DNA from: a virus
Virus record (IMG/VR): IMGVR_UViG_3300042010_000064
Location: 1 to 27,007 of that record
Direction: 5' to 3' (one strand)
Length of the DNA stretch: 27,007 bases
Position 1 is the first letter of the stretch. Every line of letters starts with the position of its first letter. The translations under genes were made by a program, and so were the position numbers. Positions 1 to 6,913 of the stretch are shown piece by piece. The notes under the pieces were generated by a model that made no database searches, was not told the origin of the DNA, and worked only from the letters and a program-made list of their open reading frames with translations.

Positions 1-2
1 AA

Positions 3-125
3 GAACAACTAGCCGCCGAACAACGCGAAACCGCAATCCGCGAGATCATGGATATTGCCGATGTGGATTGCCGGGTTACTGCGGCTCGACTGGTTGATGC
101 TGGGTTTAAGCGGGAGGTGGTTTGA
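3..125 (+). CDS. C-terminal end of a truncated hypothetical protein
   Basis: An open frame enters from the left edge and stops at TGA 123-125. It encodes about 40 residues ending in DAGFKREVV. The frame is read from base 3, so the true start is outside the window. Its stop overlaps the start of the next gene in a TGATG junction, which supports real coding and translational coupling. The visible part is charged, looks helical, and has no recognisable domain. It is probably one of a rightward series of small non-structural phage genes. Confidence 0.6.
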   Translation, partial: EQLAAEQRETAIREIMDIADVDCRVTAARLVDAGFKREVV

Positions 126-394
126 TGGGTATTTATCTGGATACGAACAGCGCATTTGAAGAATGGTGCGATGCGAACGGTTACGATAGCGAAGACGAGC
201 ATGATCGCGAAGAGGAAGTGTTTAAGCGCGGATCTCATGTCAGCTTCTATATCAAGAAGGAAGCAGACGATACTTACGCACTCGTGACAGCTAACTGCGA
301 TTACGACTGGGGGCGAGACGGTATCGAGATCGAGAAGGAGGGACTCAAACGAACAGAGAAACAGGTGACGACAACCACCGTCGTATACGAGTAA
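125..394 (+). CDS. small acidic hypothetical protein
   Basis: This encodes 89 residues and is strongly acidic in the first third (EDEHDREEE around residues 24-32). I see no transmembrane segment, signal peptide or known motif. I chose ATG 125 rather than TTG 122 because the ATG overlaps the stop of the upstream gene (TGATG) and a GGGAGGTGG ribosome binding site lies just upstream. It is the last gene of a rightward unit and is followed directly by a bidirectional terminator that separates it from the convergent MuF gene. The function is unknown. Its acidity could suit a DNA-mimic or host-takeover protein, but nothing in the sequence shows this. Confidence 0.7.
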   Translation: MGIYLDTNSAFEEWCDANGYDSEDEHDREEEVFKRGSHVSFYIKKEADDTYALVTANCDYDWGRDGIEIEKEGLKRTEKQVTTTTVVYE

Positions 395-396
395 AC

Positions 397-427
397 AAAA
401 AGGCCCTCTAAACAAGGGACTTTTTTG
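397..427. terminator. bidirectional intrinsic terminator between convergent genes
   Basis: An A-rich run, GGCCCT, a short loop, AGGGAC and TTTTTT form an imperfect hairpin with a U tract on the plus strand and a T-rich tail (CCTTTTTGTTT) on the minus strand. It sits between the stop at 394 and the convergent MuF stop at 464, where a two-way terminator is expected. Confidence 0.75.
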
Positions 428-463
428 TGATAGATGATGTCCGCTGTCCGAGGACCATGGACG

Positions 464-1363
464 CTACTTAAGTTTGCGCTTGGCTCGCTCGATGATTGCT
501 TTTGATAGTGGCTCGCCCTTGTCGTCAACTAGCACTTCTACCTGAGTGCAGTAGCAGAAAATCGGGTTGGGTACGATTGAATACCAGATCGCAACTTCCT
601 GAATAGTGAAAAGCTCCCCATGCCTGGCTATATGAGATGCGCGGCTCTTGCTCTTGAGCGCTGAGAGGTGGAGCAATTTAGACTTGATGCCTAGATCAGT
701 CTGCGCCTGTTGCGCCTCTTCTCGCCTAGCTGTACGCATAGCCCCGACAACTTCAGTCTGTGCGATACGGCTAGCATCAAACTTGCTAACCCCAATCCTT
801 GCTTCGATATCCTCTGCGATCTTTCGTGGATTTAGTCCGCTTGCCATGCCGCGAGACAGGGTAGACGCTAGATCGCCAACCATGCTGTCAGAGATCTTTT
901 TCATCTCGTTGAACGAGCGCGCTTGGAGAAGACTAAGCCGGCGACGATAAGGCGCGCTGGTCAATAGAGAATCTAGGTGCGGCCTGCTGACGGCATAAGC
1001 CTCTGACTGAATAGCTAGGTTAGCCATCGTCAAAGCCGTACCCTGCACATATGCTGGCGTCACATAGGCAGACATGAACCAGTTCGTTTGTGGCGTACCC
1101 TCGTCGATTAGCTGGCCGATCAGCATGGAAATCTCGTTATCCATGTTGGCTAGCGTGAAATCATCCAGCTCAAAGATGTACGTCTTCTGCTCAGCGTTGA
1201 CAGCGTTAAGCGTCACCACCTTGTACGGGATGCGCTTCAGGATCGCCAGAACGCCTTTCTGTACGGCTTCAATGCGTCGATTGAAGTCCTTGATTGCGCG
1301 CTGGACTCTCGCCTGCTGACCAGTCGGGTCCGTCTCGCTTCTTGGGATGATTGGCTCGCCCAT
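464..1363 (-). CDS. MuF-type minor head protein (SPP1 gp7-like head morphogenesis)
   Basis: The product has 299 residues. In the SPP1 gp7/MuF family a few copies associate with the portal and help head assembly and DNA delivery. The C-terminal half carries family landmarks: RIAQTEVVGAMRTARREEA at residues 199-217, a LSALKSKSRASHIARHG block at 233-249 (family form roughly LD-x-R-T-R-x-x-H-x-x-x-dG) and a Cys-rich FCYCTQ at 269-274 (family form CRC). The N-terminal part is helical. ATG 1363 is preceded by AGAGGA about 8 bases upstream. It lies directly downstream of the portal gene, the usual partner order, but both are on the minus strand while the other head genes run rightward. No C-terminal toxin domain is present. 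Confidence 0.85.
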   Translation of the reverse strand: MGEPIIPRSETDPTGQQARVQRAIKDFNRRIEAVQKGVLAILKRIPYKVVTLNAVNAEQKTYIFELDDFTLANMDNEISMLIGQLIDEGTPQTNWFMSAYVTPAYVQGTALTMANLAIQSEAYAVSRPHLDSLLTSAPYRRRLSLLQARSFNEMKKISDSMVGDLASTLSRGMASGLNPRKIAEDIEARIGVSKFDASRIAQTEVVGAMRTARREEAQQAQTDLGIKSKLLHLSALKSKSRASHIARHGELFTIQEVAIWYSIVPNPIFCYCTQVEVLVDDKGEPLSKAIIERAKRKLK

Positions 1364-1380
1364 AAAATCCTCTAATTAAG

Positions 1381-1400
1381 AAAGGCCCCGTAGGGCCTTT
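1381..1400 (-). terminator. perfect hairpin between portal and MuF genes
   Basis: AAAGGCCC, a four-base loop and GGGCCTTT form a perfect 8-bp stem just after the portal stop. On the minus strand it is followed by CTTAATTAG rather than a clean U tract. It could be a leaky terminator lowering MuF output relative to portal, or an mRNA stabiliser or processing site. The stem is certain; its role is inferred. Confidence 0.5.
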
Positions 1401-1402
1401 GA

Positions 1403-2773
1403 TTATTGCACGGTTGCCGGATCTTCTGGCTCTGGCTCGATGTCTGGAAGAGGCTCAAGCTCAACATCGGCCTCGTAGCCTGCTGATACTCGAATCTCGT
1501 CAACGTTAAACACTGGCTGGCCCGAAGAGAGCATCTGCGCATTAATCTCCGACATGGTTTTAGCGTTCAGCAACTTCTCAGCATCAGTCGATTCAGTAAG
1601 CTCATCAAACATAACTTCGAAGTCTTCCCGGCGCTCAATAACACCGTGATCCATCATCCACTCAACCACTAGACGCGAGTTGGGGCCGACTTCATTCAGG
1701 CGGCGACCTTGACCGAACCTATTGAACGCCTTGATGTCCTCGTTACTTGCTAGCGTGCCAGTCTGACGCCCTACGATGATGGTGGAGCCTACTCCAATGC
1801 CTGCGCCTACCTCTTGCAGGTTTACTTCAAACGGGCCTACAGGATCGGGCACAGCAGACGTGATTGCGTTAACGGTGCCGCCTTGCGTGATGATCGCGGA
1901 GTCAATGCCACGGTTGAGGCCTGACACCACTTCATCGTATAGCGTACCCACTTCCGACAATTGCATGCCGTGTGCGCGCGCGAGGTCAGAAAGATTTGTG
2001 TCCTTCTCGAATCCGATATGGATAGCACGAGCAGCAGCTTTGATATAAGCCTCGCCAGAACCGCCTGTAACTTTCTCCAGGCTGATCAGTGCGTTCAGAA
2101 TTGGCTCGTACACCGACTCTGGCTCAGTAATCGACCCGAAGATAATCACGCGGCTAGGGTGCATCTCTACTTGACGAGGCGAATTACCAGAGACTTCGCT
2201 GTGTTCGTTGTAGGTGAACATCAGTGGAGCGCCGTAAGTGGGGCTCGCCTGATTGGTGTCCCACACTGAAACAGTAAGCGACCCACGCCAAGCAGGAATG
2301 AACTTCACGATAGCAGCGGCGCTGACATTCTTCAGCGGCTCATTCCACTGTTTCGAGTCCTTAACCTGAATGATCAGGCCAGCATAACCGCCAACCATCT
2401 TGCGCTTGTCGGTTTCCTTGATGGCAGACCAGATAGCTTTCTTCTTGAACAGCCTCTTGACATCCTTTTCCCACTGAGTTTCATCGCGGGATTCGTCGAA
2501 CTCGTCTTCGCCCTCAATGATCCACGGGTTCGTTTGCCACGTCTTATTGAGGATCTGCATAAGCGCACCATGACCAACGCCATGACGCTTGTAGACGCGG
2601 TAGAACTCGTCAAATCCAGGGTTATCGGGGAAGCCGTATTCGCAGTACGCACGGGGACGCTTCGTATCCAGCGCGCCAGTACCAAACGCCGCCAACTGAC
2701 GAGACGCAGCGATCTGCCGTTCAGCCAGGTTATTCAGCGCCATCATCAGTTCAGGTGGTGCATTGACAGTCAT
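1403..2773 (-). CDS. portal protein (DUF1073/Phage_portal_3 type)
   Basis: The product has 456 residues, a normal length for this portal class. It forms the dodecameric ring at the capsid vertex through which DNA enters and leaves. Recognition rests on the whole-protein pattern: an N-terminal FYRVYKRHGVGHGALMQILN helix, TQWEKDVKRLFKK, a core with AGLIIQVKD, then VEMHPSRVIIFG (about residues 203-214) and a C-terminal helical region with VGRQTGTLASNEDIKAFNRF, where family members read roughly G-x-x-x-x-G-x-x-a/s. It is followed on the same strand by the MuF gene. ATG 2773 has only a modest upstream GAGG, and a TATAAT box lies at 2800-2805. Some databases attach an Acb1 anti-CBASS name to this family; I see no 2H phosphodiesterase H-x-T pair here. 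Confidence 0.85.
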   Translation of the reverse strand: MTVNAPPELMMALNNLAERQIAASRQLAAFGTGALDTKRPRAYCEYGFPDNPGFDEFYRVYKRHGVGHGALMQILNKTWQTNPWIIEGEDEFDESRDETQWEKDVKRLFKKKAIWSAIKETDKRKMVGGYAGLIIQVKDSKQWNEPLKNVSAAAIVKFIPAWRGSLTVSVWDTNQASPTYGAPLMFTYNEHSEVSGNSPRQVEMHPSRVIIFGSITEPESVYEPILNALISLEKVTGGSGEAYIKAAARAIHIGFEKDTNLSDLARAHGMQLSEVGTLYDEVVSGLNRGIDSAIITQGGTVNAITSAVPDPVGPFEVNLQEVGAGIGVGSTIIVGRQTGTLASNEDIKAFNRFGQGRRLNEVGPNSRLVVEWMMDHGVIERREDFEVMFDELTESTDAEKLLNAKTMSEINAQMLSSGQPVFNVDEIRVSAGYEADVELEPLPDIEPEPEDPATVQ

Positions 2774-2799
2774 AAAATAGGGCCTCGTAAATTACCCTC

Positions 2800-2805
2800 A
2801 TTATA
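2800..2805 (-). promoter_or_regulatory. -10 element for the leftward portal-MuF unit
   Basis: A perfect TATAAT is read on the minus strand 27 bases before the portal ATG. I see no convincing -35 hexamer at 16-18 bases. It is the only strong -10 in the divergent intergenic region, so it is the likely promoter for the two leftward head genes. Confidence 0.55.
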
Positions 2806-2809
2806 CAGC

Positions 2810-2838
2810 TTGCGGGAATGCTGGGTTTAGGCTAAGGT
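2810..2838 (+). promoter_or_regulatory. weak candidate rightward promoter
   Basis: TTGCGG, a 17-base spacer and TAAGGT lie about 30 bases before the start at 2868. The -10 is poor, so this is a candidate only. It would drive the single accessory gene that follows. Confidence 0.3.
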
Positions 2839-2867
2839 TTGCGTACTTTAAATGGAGGGCTGGACGG

Positions 2868-3785
2868 ATGAAATTGGTTGAATTGTTGGCTAAGGAATTG
2901 GCTGAATGGCCGGAATATGCATCTTGCATCACCCAAGATGATGGCGGATGTATGAATGGCGGAACCGTTAAATATCCACCGGTATTGCATGGAACTGCTT
3001 GGGGAGAAGGCGCTTTCTATCTGGATGACCCTGATAATACAGACTCGGTTATGCGTCTTACTCAAGCTGACGACTACCTGACCGCCATCGTTACCCGCGC
3101 CCAATGGCAAGCCGAGCGCGACCGTCGGAAGGGTGGCGAGTGGAAGCGGCATCGGGCAGGTAGAAATCAGCCGGTCGCGGGCGATGTTCTCGTAGAAGTA
3201 AAGCTTCGTGACGGCGACATTCAGCAAGCAAAGGCTAGCGCATTCCTGTGGAATCATTCGGATTGCGACGTTTACGCCAATATCATGCAATACCGAATCA
3301 TCAGCCAGCCAAAAGCGGAGGAAGTAGACACTCGCGAATATCGCGGTCCATTCCCGTGCGCTCCGATTGGTGAGCCAGAAAACGCTATCGAATTCGACAT
3401 CGAATTCCCATCAGGAGCTATTCACTTGGAAGCACAAGTAGACCAAATCGACGGCCCTATTCGCTGGAGGGATACAGTCAACGAACTAGACGCCTACATC
3501 GAGGAATTCACTCGTGAGCGTGAAAGCCTGATTAATCGTCTGGCGCTGGAAGGATTTGCGCTGATTCCGGCTATGACTCCGGTTATGGGGGTTGCTGATA
3601 TCGTTTTCCCCATTGAAGAATGGCAGATTGGCGATATCGTTGAGGTTACTAGTGTTTCCTGCGAGTCCGCCGCACCGCTTGGTGTTTTCACAATTACAGA
3701 CATCGACAGCAGTGAACCAAAATACGAGCTGGATGATCAGTACTTCCCGAATCACAATCAGATGAAATTCATTCGCCGCCCGTAA
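2868..3785 (+). CDS. hypothetical accessory phage protein with W-x-R-type modules
   Basis: The product has 305 residues with no signal peptide or membrane segment. It looks modular. Around residues 81-146 there is WQAERDRR, GEWKRHRAG, then VEVKLRDGD, WNHSDCDVYANIMQYRII. This layout (W-x-R-H start, a beta-rich centre, an x-QYRII end) recurs in many phage non-structural proteins of unknown function. Residues 168-225 hold a helical stretch rich in E and R. ATG 2868 has GGAGGG eight bases upstream. The gene is alone between the divergent portal promoter and a strong terminator, so it is a separate unit from the head operon. Function is unknown. A virion role is possible from position but unsupported. 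Confidence 0.75.
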   Translation: MKLVELLAKELAEWPEYASCITQDDGGCMNGGTVKYPPVLHGTAWGEGAFYLDDPDNTDSVMRLTQADDYLTAIVTRAQWQAERDRRKGGEWKRHRAGRNQPVAGDVLVEVKLRDGDIQQAKASAFLWNHSDCDVYANIMQYRIISQPKAEEVDTREYRGPFPCAPIGEPENAIEFDIEFPSGAIHLEAQVDQIDGPIRWRDTVNELDAYIEEFTRERESLINRLALEGFALIPAMTPVMGVADIVFPIEEWQIGDIVEVTSVSCESAAPLGVFTITDIDSSEPKYELDDQYFPNHNQMKFIRRP

Positions 3786-3801
3786 CGCCTAACCATCCAC
3801 C

Positions 3802-3829
3802 AAAGCCCTCCTAACCCGAGGGCTTTTTT
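3802..3829 (+). terminator. intrinsic terminator
   Basis: AAAGCCCTC, loop CTAACCC, GAGGGCTTT and a TTTTTT tract form a textbook hairpin. It ends the accessory gene's unit and isolates it from the head operon. Its 9-bp arms are identical to those of the terminator at 7085. Confidence 0.9.
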
Positions 3830-3834
3830 GTGCG

Positions 3835-3843
3835 TGATAGAAT
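3835..3843 (+). promoter_or_regulatory. extended -10 promoter for the head operon
   Basis: TGATAGAAT (TG, one base, TAGAAT) lies right after the terminator and 27 bases before the protease start. No good -35 is seen, which extended -10 promoters can tolerate. Transcription would begin near 3850, giving a short leader that includes the GGAGA ribosome binding site. Confidence 0.55.
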
Positions 3844-3869
3844 AGTCAGCAATTATTGGAGACTATCCT

Positions 3870-5165
3870 ATGCGCCAAAAACAGTCGTTCGTCGTTAACT
3901 CGACCACCGACGCCACAAGTACCCGCGTAAACGTCCGAGTAGCGGTTAACGCTGCGTCAATCCGTCGCGAGCAGCATAACGGTCGCGAGCATATCGTGGT
4001 GCCGTCGTTTACGCTTCCTGATGGCGTTGTGATGAATAACGGCCTCTATCCAAAGGAAGAGATCGATAAGGCGTATGCGGGGCTTGAGGGTACTCTAGCG
4101 CCACTGTCACACCCGATGGTTGACGGTGATTACGTTAGCGCACGACAGCCTGAAGCGATTAACGCTTATCACGTCGGCGCATGGAATCGCAATGTTCAGC
4201 GCGTCGGCAGTCGAGTCAGTATTGAAAAGTGGATCGACGTTGAGTTTGCCAAGAACTCCGAGAATGGTCGCGCACTGCTTGAGGCTATCGACAAGCAAGA
4301 GCCCATCCACACCTCCACCGGCATCTTTCTTGATCGCGAGATGACGCCCAATGCTGACGGCTACGGTTGGATTGCACGCAACATGATGTTCGACCATGAC
4401 GCCATCCTCATTGGCGAGACTGGCGCAGCTACCCCCGCTGACGGCGTTGGCATGATGGTCAACAAGACCTTCGTAATCAACTCGGCGATTCCTGTAGTCA
4501 ACGAAGACGCCCTAGACGACTCATACGGCGAGAAGCTTGCCATCTTGAGCGAGGCAGTCAAGGAGCGGTTTGCCACTTCGGATTCCTACGCATACGTGCA
4601 AGACTTCGATGATCGCGCACTGGTGTATTGCACTCCAGAAGGCATGTATTCGATTGACTACCACTTTGAAGGTGATAACCCGATCCTGACTGGTGATGTG
4701 CGCACAGTAGTAGCGGAAACGTCGTACAAGGTGAAAACTAACTCCATGATTGAGCACGTACGAAGCGTGCTAAAATATTTCAGTACCAAAACTAAACAGC
4801 CAGTCGTGGCTAATGTTATAGAGGATTCAGAGATGGACAAAGTTGAACTTCAAGCGATGCTTGATGCTCAGGCTGAGAAACTTAGCGGTGCGTTCAACGC
4901 TCAGCTGGAAGCTCAATCTGTGACCATCAATGCATTGCAGGAATCGCTGAAGGCTAACGCCGAAGCGGGCCTGAAAGACAAGCGCGCCGCAGTAGCCAAA
5001 GTTCACGGCGAAGTGGTTGCAAACGCCTTGAGCGGTGAAGCTCTGGATCAGATGTTCGCTAGCGTGCAAACCGCAGCTGGCATCGTTTCTGGTTCGCCAG
5101 TAATCAACAGCGGCGACGAATACAAAGTTCCTAGCATGTCTGATCACTTTGGAGGTGCTAAGTAA
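3870..5165 (+). CDS. capsid maturation protease fused to scaffold (DUF2213-like)
   Basis: The product has 431 residues. The N-terminal 200 residues resemble DUF2213/prohead-protease-like proteins found just upstream of the cement and capsid genes. Candidate catalytic residues are His81 in LSHPMV, Ser149 in IHTSTGIFLD and the MFDHDAIL region near residue 175, consistent with a His-Ser-type prohead protease; this assignment is inferred. From about residue 320 the protein is a charged coiled-coil (MDKVELQAMLDAQAEKLSGA onward) typical of scaffold domains. ATG 3870 has GGAGA seven bases upstream. Protein and gene order match lambda C/Nu3-style units in which a full-length protease and a shorter scaffold share one frame. 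The stop overlaps the next start (TAATG). Confidence 0.8.
   Translation: MRQKQSFVVNSTTDATSTRVNVRVAVNAASIRREQHNGREHIVVPSFTLPDGVVMNNGLYPKEEIDKAYAGLEGTLAPLSHPMVDGDYVSARQPEAINAYHVGAWNRNVQRVGSRVSIEKWIDVEFAKNSENGRALLEAIDKQEPIHTSTGIFLDREMTPNADGYGWIARNMMFDHDAILIGETGAATPADGVGMMVNKTFVINSAIPVVNEDALDDSYGEKLAILSEAVKERFATSDSYAYVQDFDDRALVYCTPEGMYSIDYHFEGDNPILTGDVRTVVAETSYKVKTNSMIEHVRSVLKYFSTKTKQPVVANVIEDSEMDKVELQAMLDAQAEKLSGAFNAQLEAQSVTINALQESLKANAEAGLKDKRAAVAKVHGEVVANALSGEALDQMFASVQTAAGIVSGSPVINSGDEYKVPSMSDHFGGAK
4768..4776 (+). promoter_or_regulatory. internal extended -10 promoter inside the protease gene
   Basis: TGCTAAAAT lies within the protease reading frame, about 57 bases upstream of the internal scaffold start. 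The nine bases are identical to the -10 elements at 8027 and 12633. A TTGAGC lies upstream, but at a short 15-base spacing. It could supply extra transcript for scaffold, cement and capsid. Confidence 0.45.
4833..5165 (+). CDS. nested in-frame scaffold protein
   Basis: An internal ATG at codon 322 of the protease gene has a strong AGAGGA ribosome binding site seven bases upstream. The product would be the C-terminal 110 residues: a helical, Gln/Ala/Glu-rich coiled coil followed by a short tail ending MSDHFGGAK. Lambda Nu3 and other phage scaffolds are made this way, as the C-terminal part of the protease gene in the same frame. This supports independent expression at a higher level than the protease. 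The ribosome binding site and internal promoter-like element are seen directly; the scaffold role is inferred from family logic and position two genes before the capsid. Confidence 0.6.
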   Translation: MDKVELQAMLDAQAEKLSGAFNAQLEAQSVTINALQESLKANAEAGLKDKRAAVAKVHGEVVANALSGEALDQMFASVQTAAGIVSGSPVINSGDEYKVPSMSDHFGGAK

Positions 5166-5599
5166 TGGCATACCCACGCTACCATCGAGTCAACCTTGAC
5201 GGCGACTCGCTGATGAAGACCGAGACCCGCAAGACTGCTGCCGCTCTGTTGCCTGGCACCATGGCGGTTATCAACTCGTCCAGCCTGTTTGCTCAGCAAG
5301 CTACCGCTGTAGGTCGCATGTACATCATGGATGTCGGTTACCACCAAGGCCTGAAGATTACCGAAGCTAACCCAATTGGTGATAGCGCAGTCGGAAACTA
5401 CTGGGAAGAAGGTCGCGAATACGCAGTGCGTGTTGCAGCCGCTACCGTTGTAGCCAAAGACACCCCTATCAAGCTTGCTGCTGGCGGAATCGGCGCTGTG
5501 GGCATCGAAGGCACTGACGTAATCATTGGCTACTCTCAGGACGCCGTTACCATTGGCGCAACTGCTGACTTCATCCGCGTTCGCGCAGTGTCCATCTAA
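5165..5599 (+). CDS. head decoration/cement protein
   Basis: The product has 144 residues and is rich in small residues and beta strands (MYIMDVGYHQ, VRVAAATVVAKDTPIKLAAG, FIRVRAVSI). Small beta-rich proteins encoded directly before the major capsid protein in this phage class usually coat or cement the capsid. The ATG overlaps the protease stop (TAATG) and a GGAGGTG ribosome binding site precedes it, consistent with high translation. There is no signal peptide or catalytic motif. The assignment is by position and composition; exact family membership (for example DUF2190-like) is uncertain. Confidence 0.7.
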   Translation: MAYPRYHRVNLDGDSLMKTETRKTAAALLPGTMAVINSSSLFAQQATAVGRMYIMDVGYHQGLKITEANPIGDSAVGNYWEEGREYAVRVAAATVVAKDTPIKLAAGGIGAVGIEGTDVIIGYSQDAVTIGATADFIRVRAVSI

Positions 5600-5612
5600 G
5601 GGGACTTGAACT

Positions 5613-6683
5613 ATGTATTTTGAAGCAAACGCGGATAAGAAATATCCGCACCTTGTTAGCCACTGGAACACCATGTGGGCTAACCGTAACTGGTTCGATA
5701 AGACCGACAAGCAGATGATGGCTGCCTACAACAGCGCAATGCCTAGCGGTATGGCTGTGAACGCTGGCGGCATCACCCGCGACTTCTGGGCGGCGATGGA
5801 TAACCAAGTTGTCGAGCTGCGTAATACCGGCGTCGGCATGGAGATCCTGAATGACCTCCTGCAAGTACAGACCGTTGTGGATATCGGCAAAACCGCCAAG
5901 TTCTACAACAACGTCGGTCACATCGCGGATGACGTAACCGTATCCATCGACGGTCAGGCTCCGTACAGCTTCGATCACGTTGATTACGGTCAAGACGCTG
6001 ACCCAATCCCTGTAATCCAAGCAGGTTGGGGTGTTAACTGGCGTCACTTCCGTGGCTTGCAGACTGAGGGCATCGACCTCGCTTTGGATAGCCAGCGTGC
6101 AAAAATGCGCGTGTACAACGACAAGCTGGTAGCTCTGACTCTGGATGGTGCAACCAACATCCAAGTTCAAGGCTTCCAATCGCAAGGCCTGCGTAACCAC
6201 CGCAACACCAAGAAAATCGACCTTAACGTCTCCAGCGGCGTCGGCGGTCTGATCAACTTGGCTACCGCAACCGCTGCCGAACTGATCGCCTTCTTCCAAG
6301 GTCCGTTCGCCACCATGCTGCGCACCAACCGCATCCCAGAGCTTGACGTTCTGTGGGTATCAGATGAGATCGGCGTGAACCTGGGCAAAGTGTACGTAGA
6401 GAATGGCGTGACTGTTGGCACCGTTCAAAGCTACCTGCTCCAGTTCATCAAGGTGAAAGAGATCCGTTCGACCTACGCTCTGGTAGGCAACGAAGCTCTG
6501 GGTTATGTCCGCAACCGCGACGTAGTAACCCCGTTGGTCGGCATGGCTTCGAGCATTCAAGCTCTGCCGCGTCCTCTGCCAGAATCCAACATCAACCTGC
6601 GTGTAATGGGCGCGATGGGTATTCAGGTCAAGGCAGACGCCGATGGCCTGGGCGGTGTGGTCTACATGGCTAAGCTGACCTAA
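5613..6683 (+). CDS. major capsid protein (HK97-fold, DUF2184/DUF6260-like)
   Basis: The product has 356 residues, a normal size for an HK97-fold capsid subunit. It sits directly after protease/scaffold and cement genes. Features include an N-terminal helical arm, a central region with WGVNWRHFRGLQTEG and DSQRAKMRVYNDKLVALTLDG (about residues 135-180), and a C-terminal beta-rich part with LRVMGAMGIQVKADADGLGG. The central block with a conserved R-x-x-x-x-N/D-x-x-L pattern resembles the spine helix of this capsid family. AAGGGGAC precedes ATG 5613. Codon choice is strongly biased to C-ending synonyms (AAC, TTC, ACC), as expected for a very highly expressed gene. It is followed by a strong terminator. 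Confidence 0.85.
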   Translation: MYFEANADKKYPHLVSHWNTMWANRNWFDKTDKQMMAAYNSAMPSGMAVNAGGITRDFWAAMDNQVVELRNTGVGMEILNDLLQVQTVVDIGKTAKFYNNVGHIADDVTVSIDGQAPYSFDHVDYGQDADPIPVIQAGWGVNWRHFRGLQTEGIDLALDSQRAKMRVYNDKLVALTLDGATNIQVQGFQSQGLRNHRNTKKIDLNVSSGVGGLINLATATAAELIAFFQGPFATMLRTNRIPELDVLWVSDEIGVNLGKVYVENGVTVGTVQSYLLQFIKVKEIRSTYALVGNEALGYVRNRDVVTPLVGMASSIQALPRPLPESNINLRVMGAMGIQVKADADGLGGVVYMAKLT

Positions 6684-6691
6684 TAAGTCAG

Positions 6692-6700
6692 TGGTAAAAT
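6692..6700 (+). promoter_or_regulatory. extended -10 promoter overlapping the post-capsid terminator
   Basis: TGGTAAAAT lies nine bases after the capsid stop and just before the terminator hairpin. The expected start near 6707 falls inside the 5' arm of that hairpin, so transcripts begun here would lack part of the stem. No -35 is visible. Confidence 0.4.
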
Positions 6701-6702
6701 CA

Positions 6703-6731
6703 GGGGAGTCTTCGGGCTCCCCTTTTTATTT
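6703..6731 (+). terminator. intrinsic terminator with UUCG tetraloop
   Basis: GGGGAGTC, TTCG, GGCTCCCC and then TTTTTATTT form an 8-bp stem (one G-U pair) capped by a C(UUCG)G tetraloop, an unusually stable loop, with a good U tract. It should end or attenuate most capsid transcripts before the two small genes that follow. Confidence 0.9.
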
Positions 6732-6742
6732 GGAGAATTGAA

Positions 6743-6913
6743 ATGCGTTATGAAGTTACCAAGGCATGGCAGGGCGTATCGGTCGGTGATGTGATCGAAA
6801 CCGACACCTTGCATGATGCGCTTAAGCCCAATGTGCGCGAACTTACAGAGAAATCGAAGGAGCCAGAAGTAGAAGCCCCTCGCCGTGGTCGCCCGCCAAA
6901 GGATAAAGAGTAA
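6743..6913 (+). CDS. small basic-tailed protein with AT-hook-like end
   Basis: The product has 56 residues and starts MRYEVTKAWQGVSVGDVIE. The first 40 residues look like a small beta domain, and the end APRRGRPPKDKE contains an AT-hook core (RGRP). Short proteins of this kind often follow the capsid gene in phages and commonly end in R/K-G-R-P-like tails; their role is not established. ATG 6743 has GGAG about eight bases upstream, after the terminator. The stop overlaps the next start (TAATG). A DNA-contacting head protein is possible, as is a tail that simply binds the packaged genome; both are inference. Confidence 0.65.
   Translation: MRYEVTKAWQGVSVGDVIETDTLHDALKPNVRELTEKSKEPEVEAPRRGRPPKDKE

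Noticed and set aside
1403-2773. Anti-CBASS Acb1 activity of the portal-type protein
   Set aside because: The name is attached to this portal family in some databases, but I see no paired H-x-T motifs of a 2H phosphodiesterase; portal function fits the neighbours.
2832-3290. 152-residue minus-strand frame overlapping the accessory gene and divergent promoter
   Set aside because: It overlaps the well-supported 2868 start region and the promoter; composition is not protein-like.
5571-6299. 242-residue minus-strand frame opposite the capsid gene
   Set aside because: Opposite a highly biased capsid gene; no motif and no promoter.
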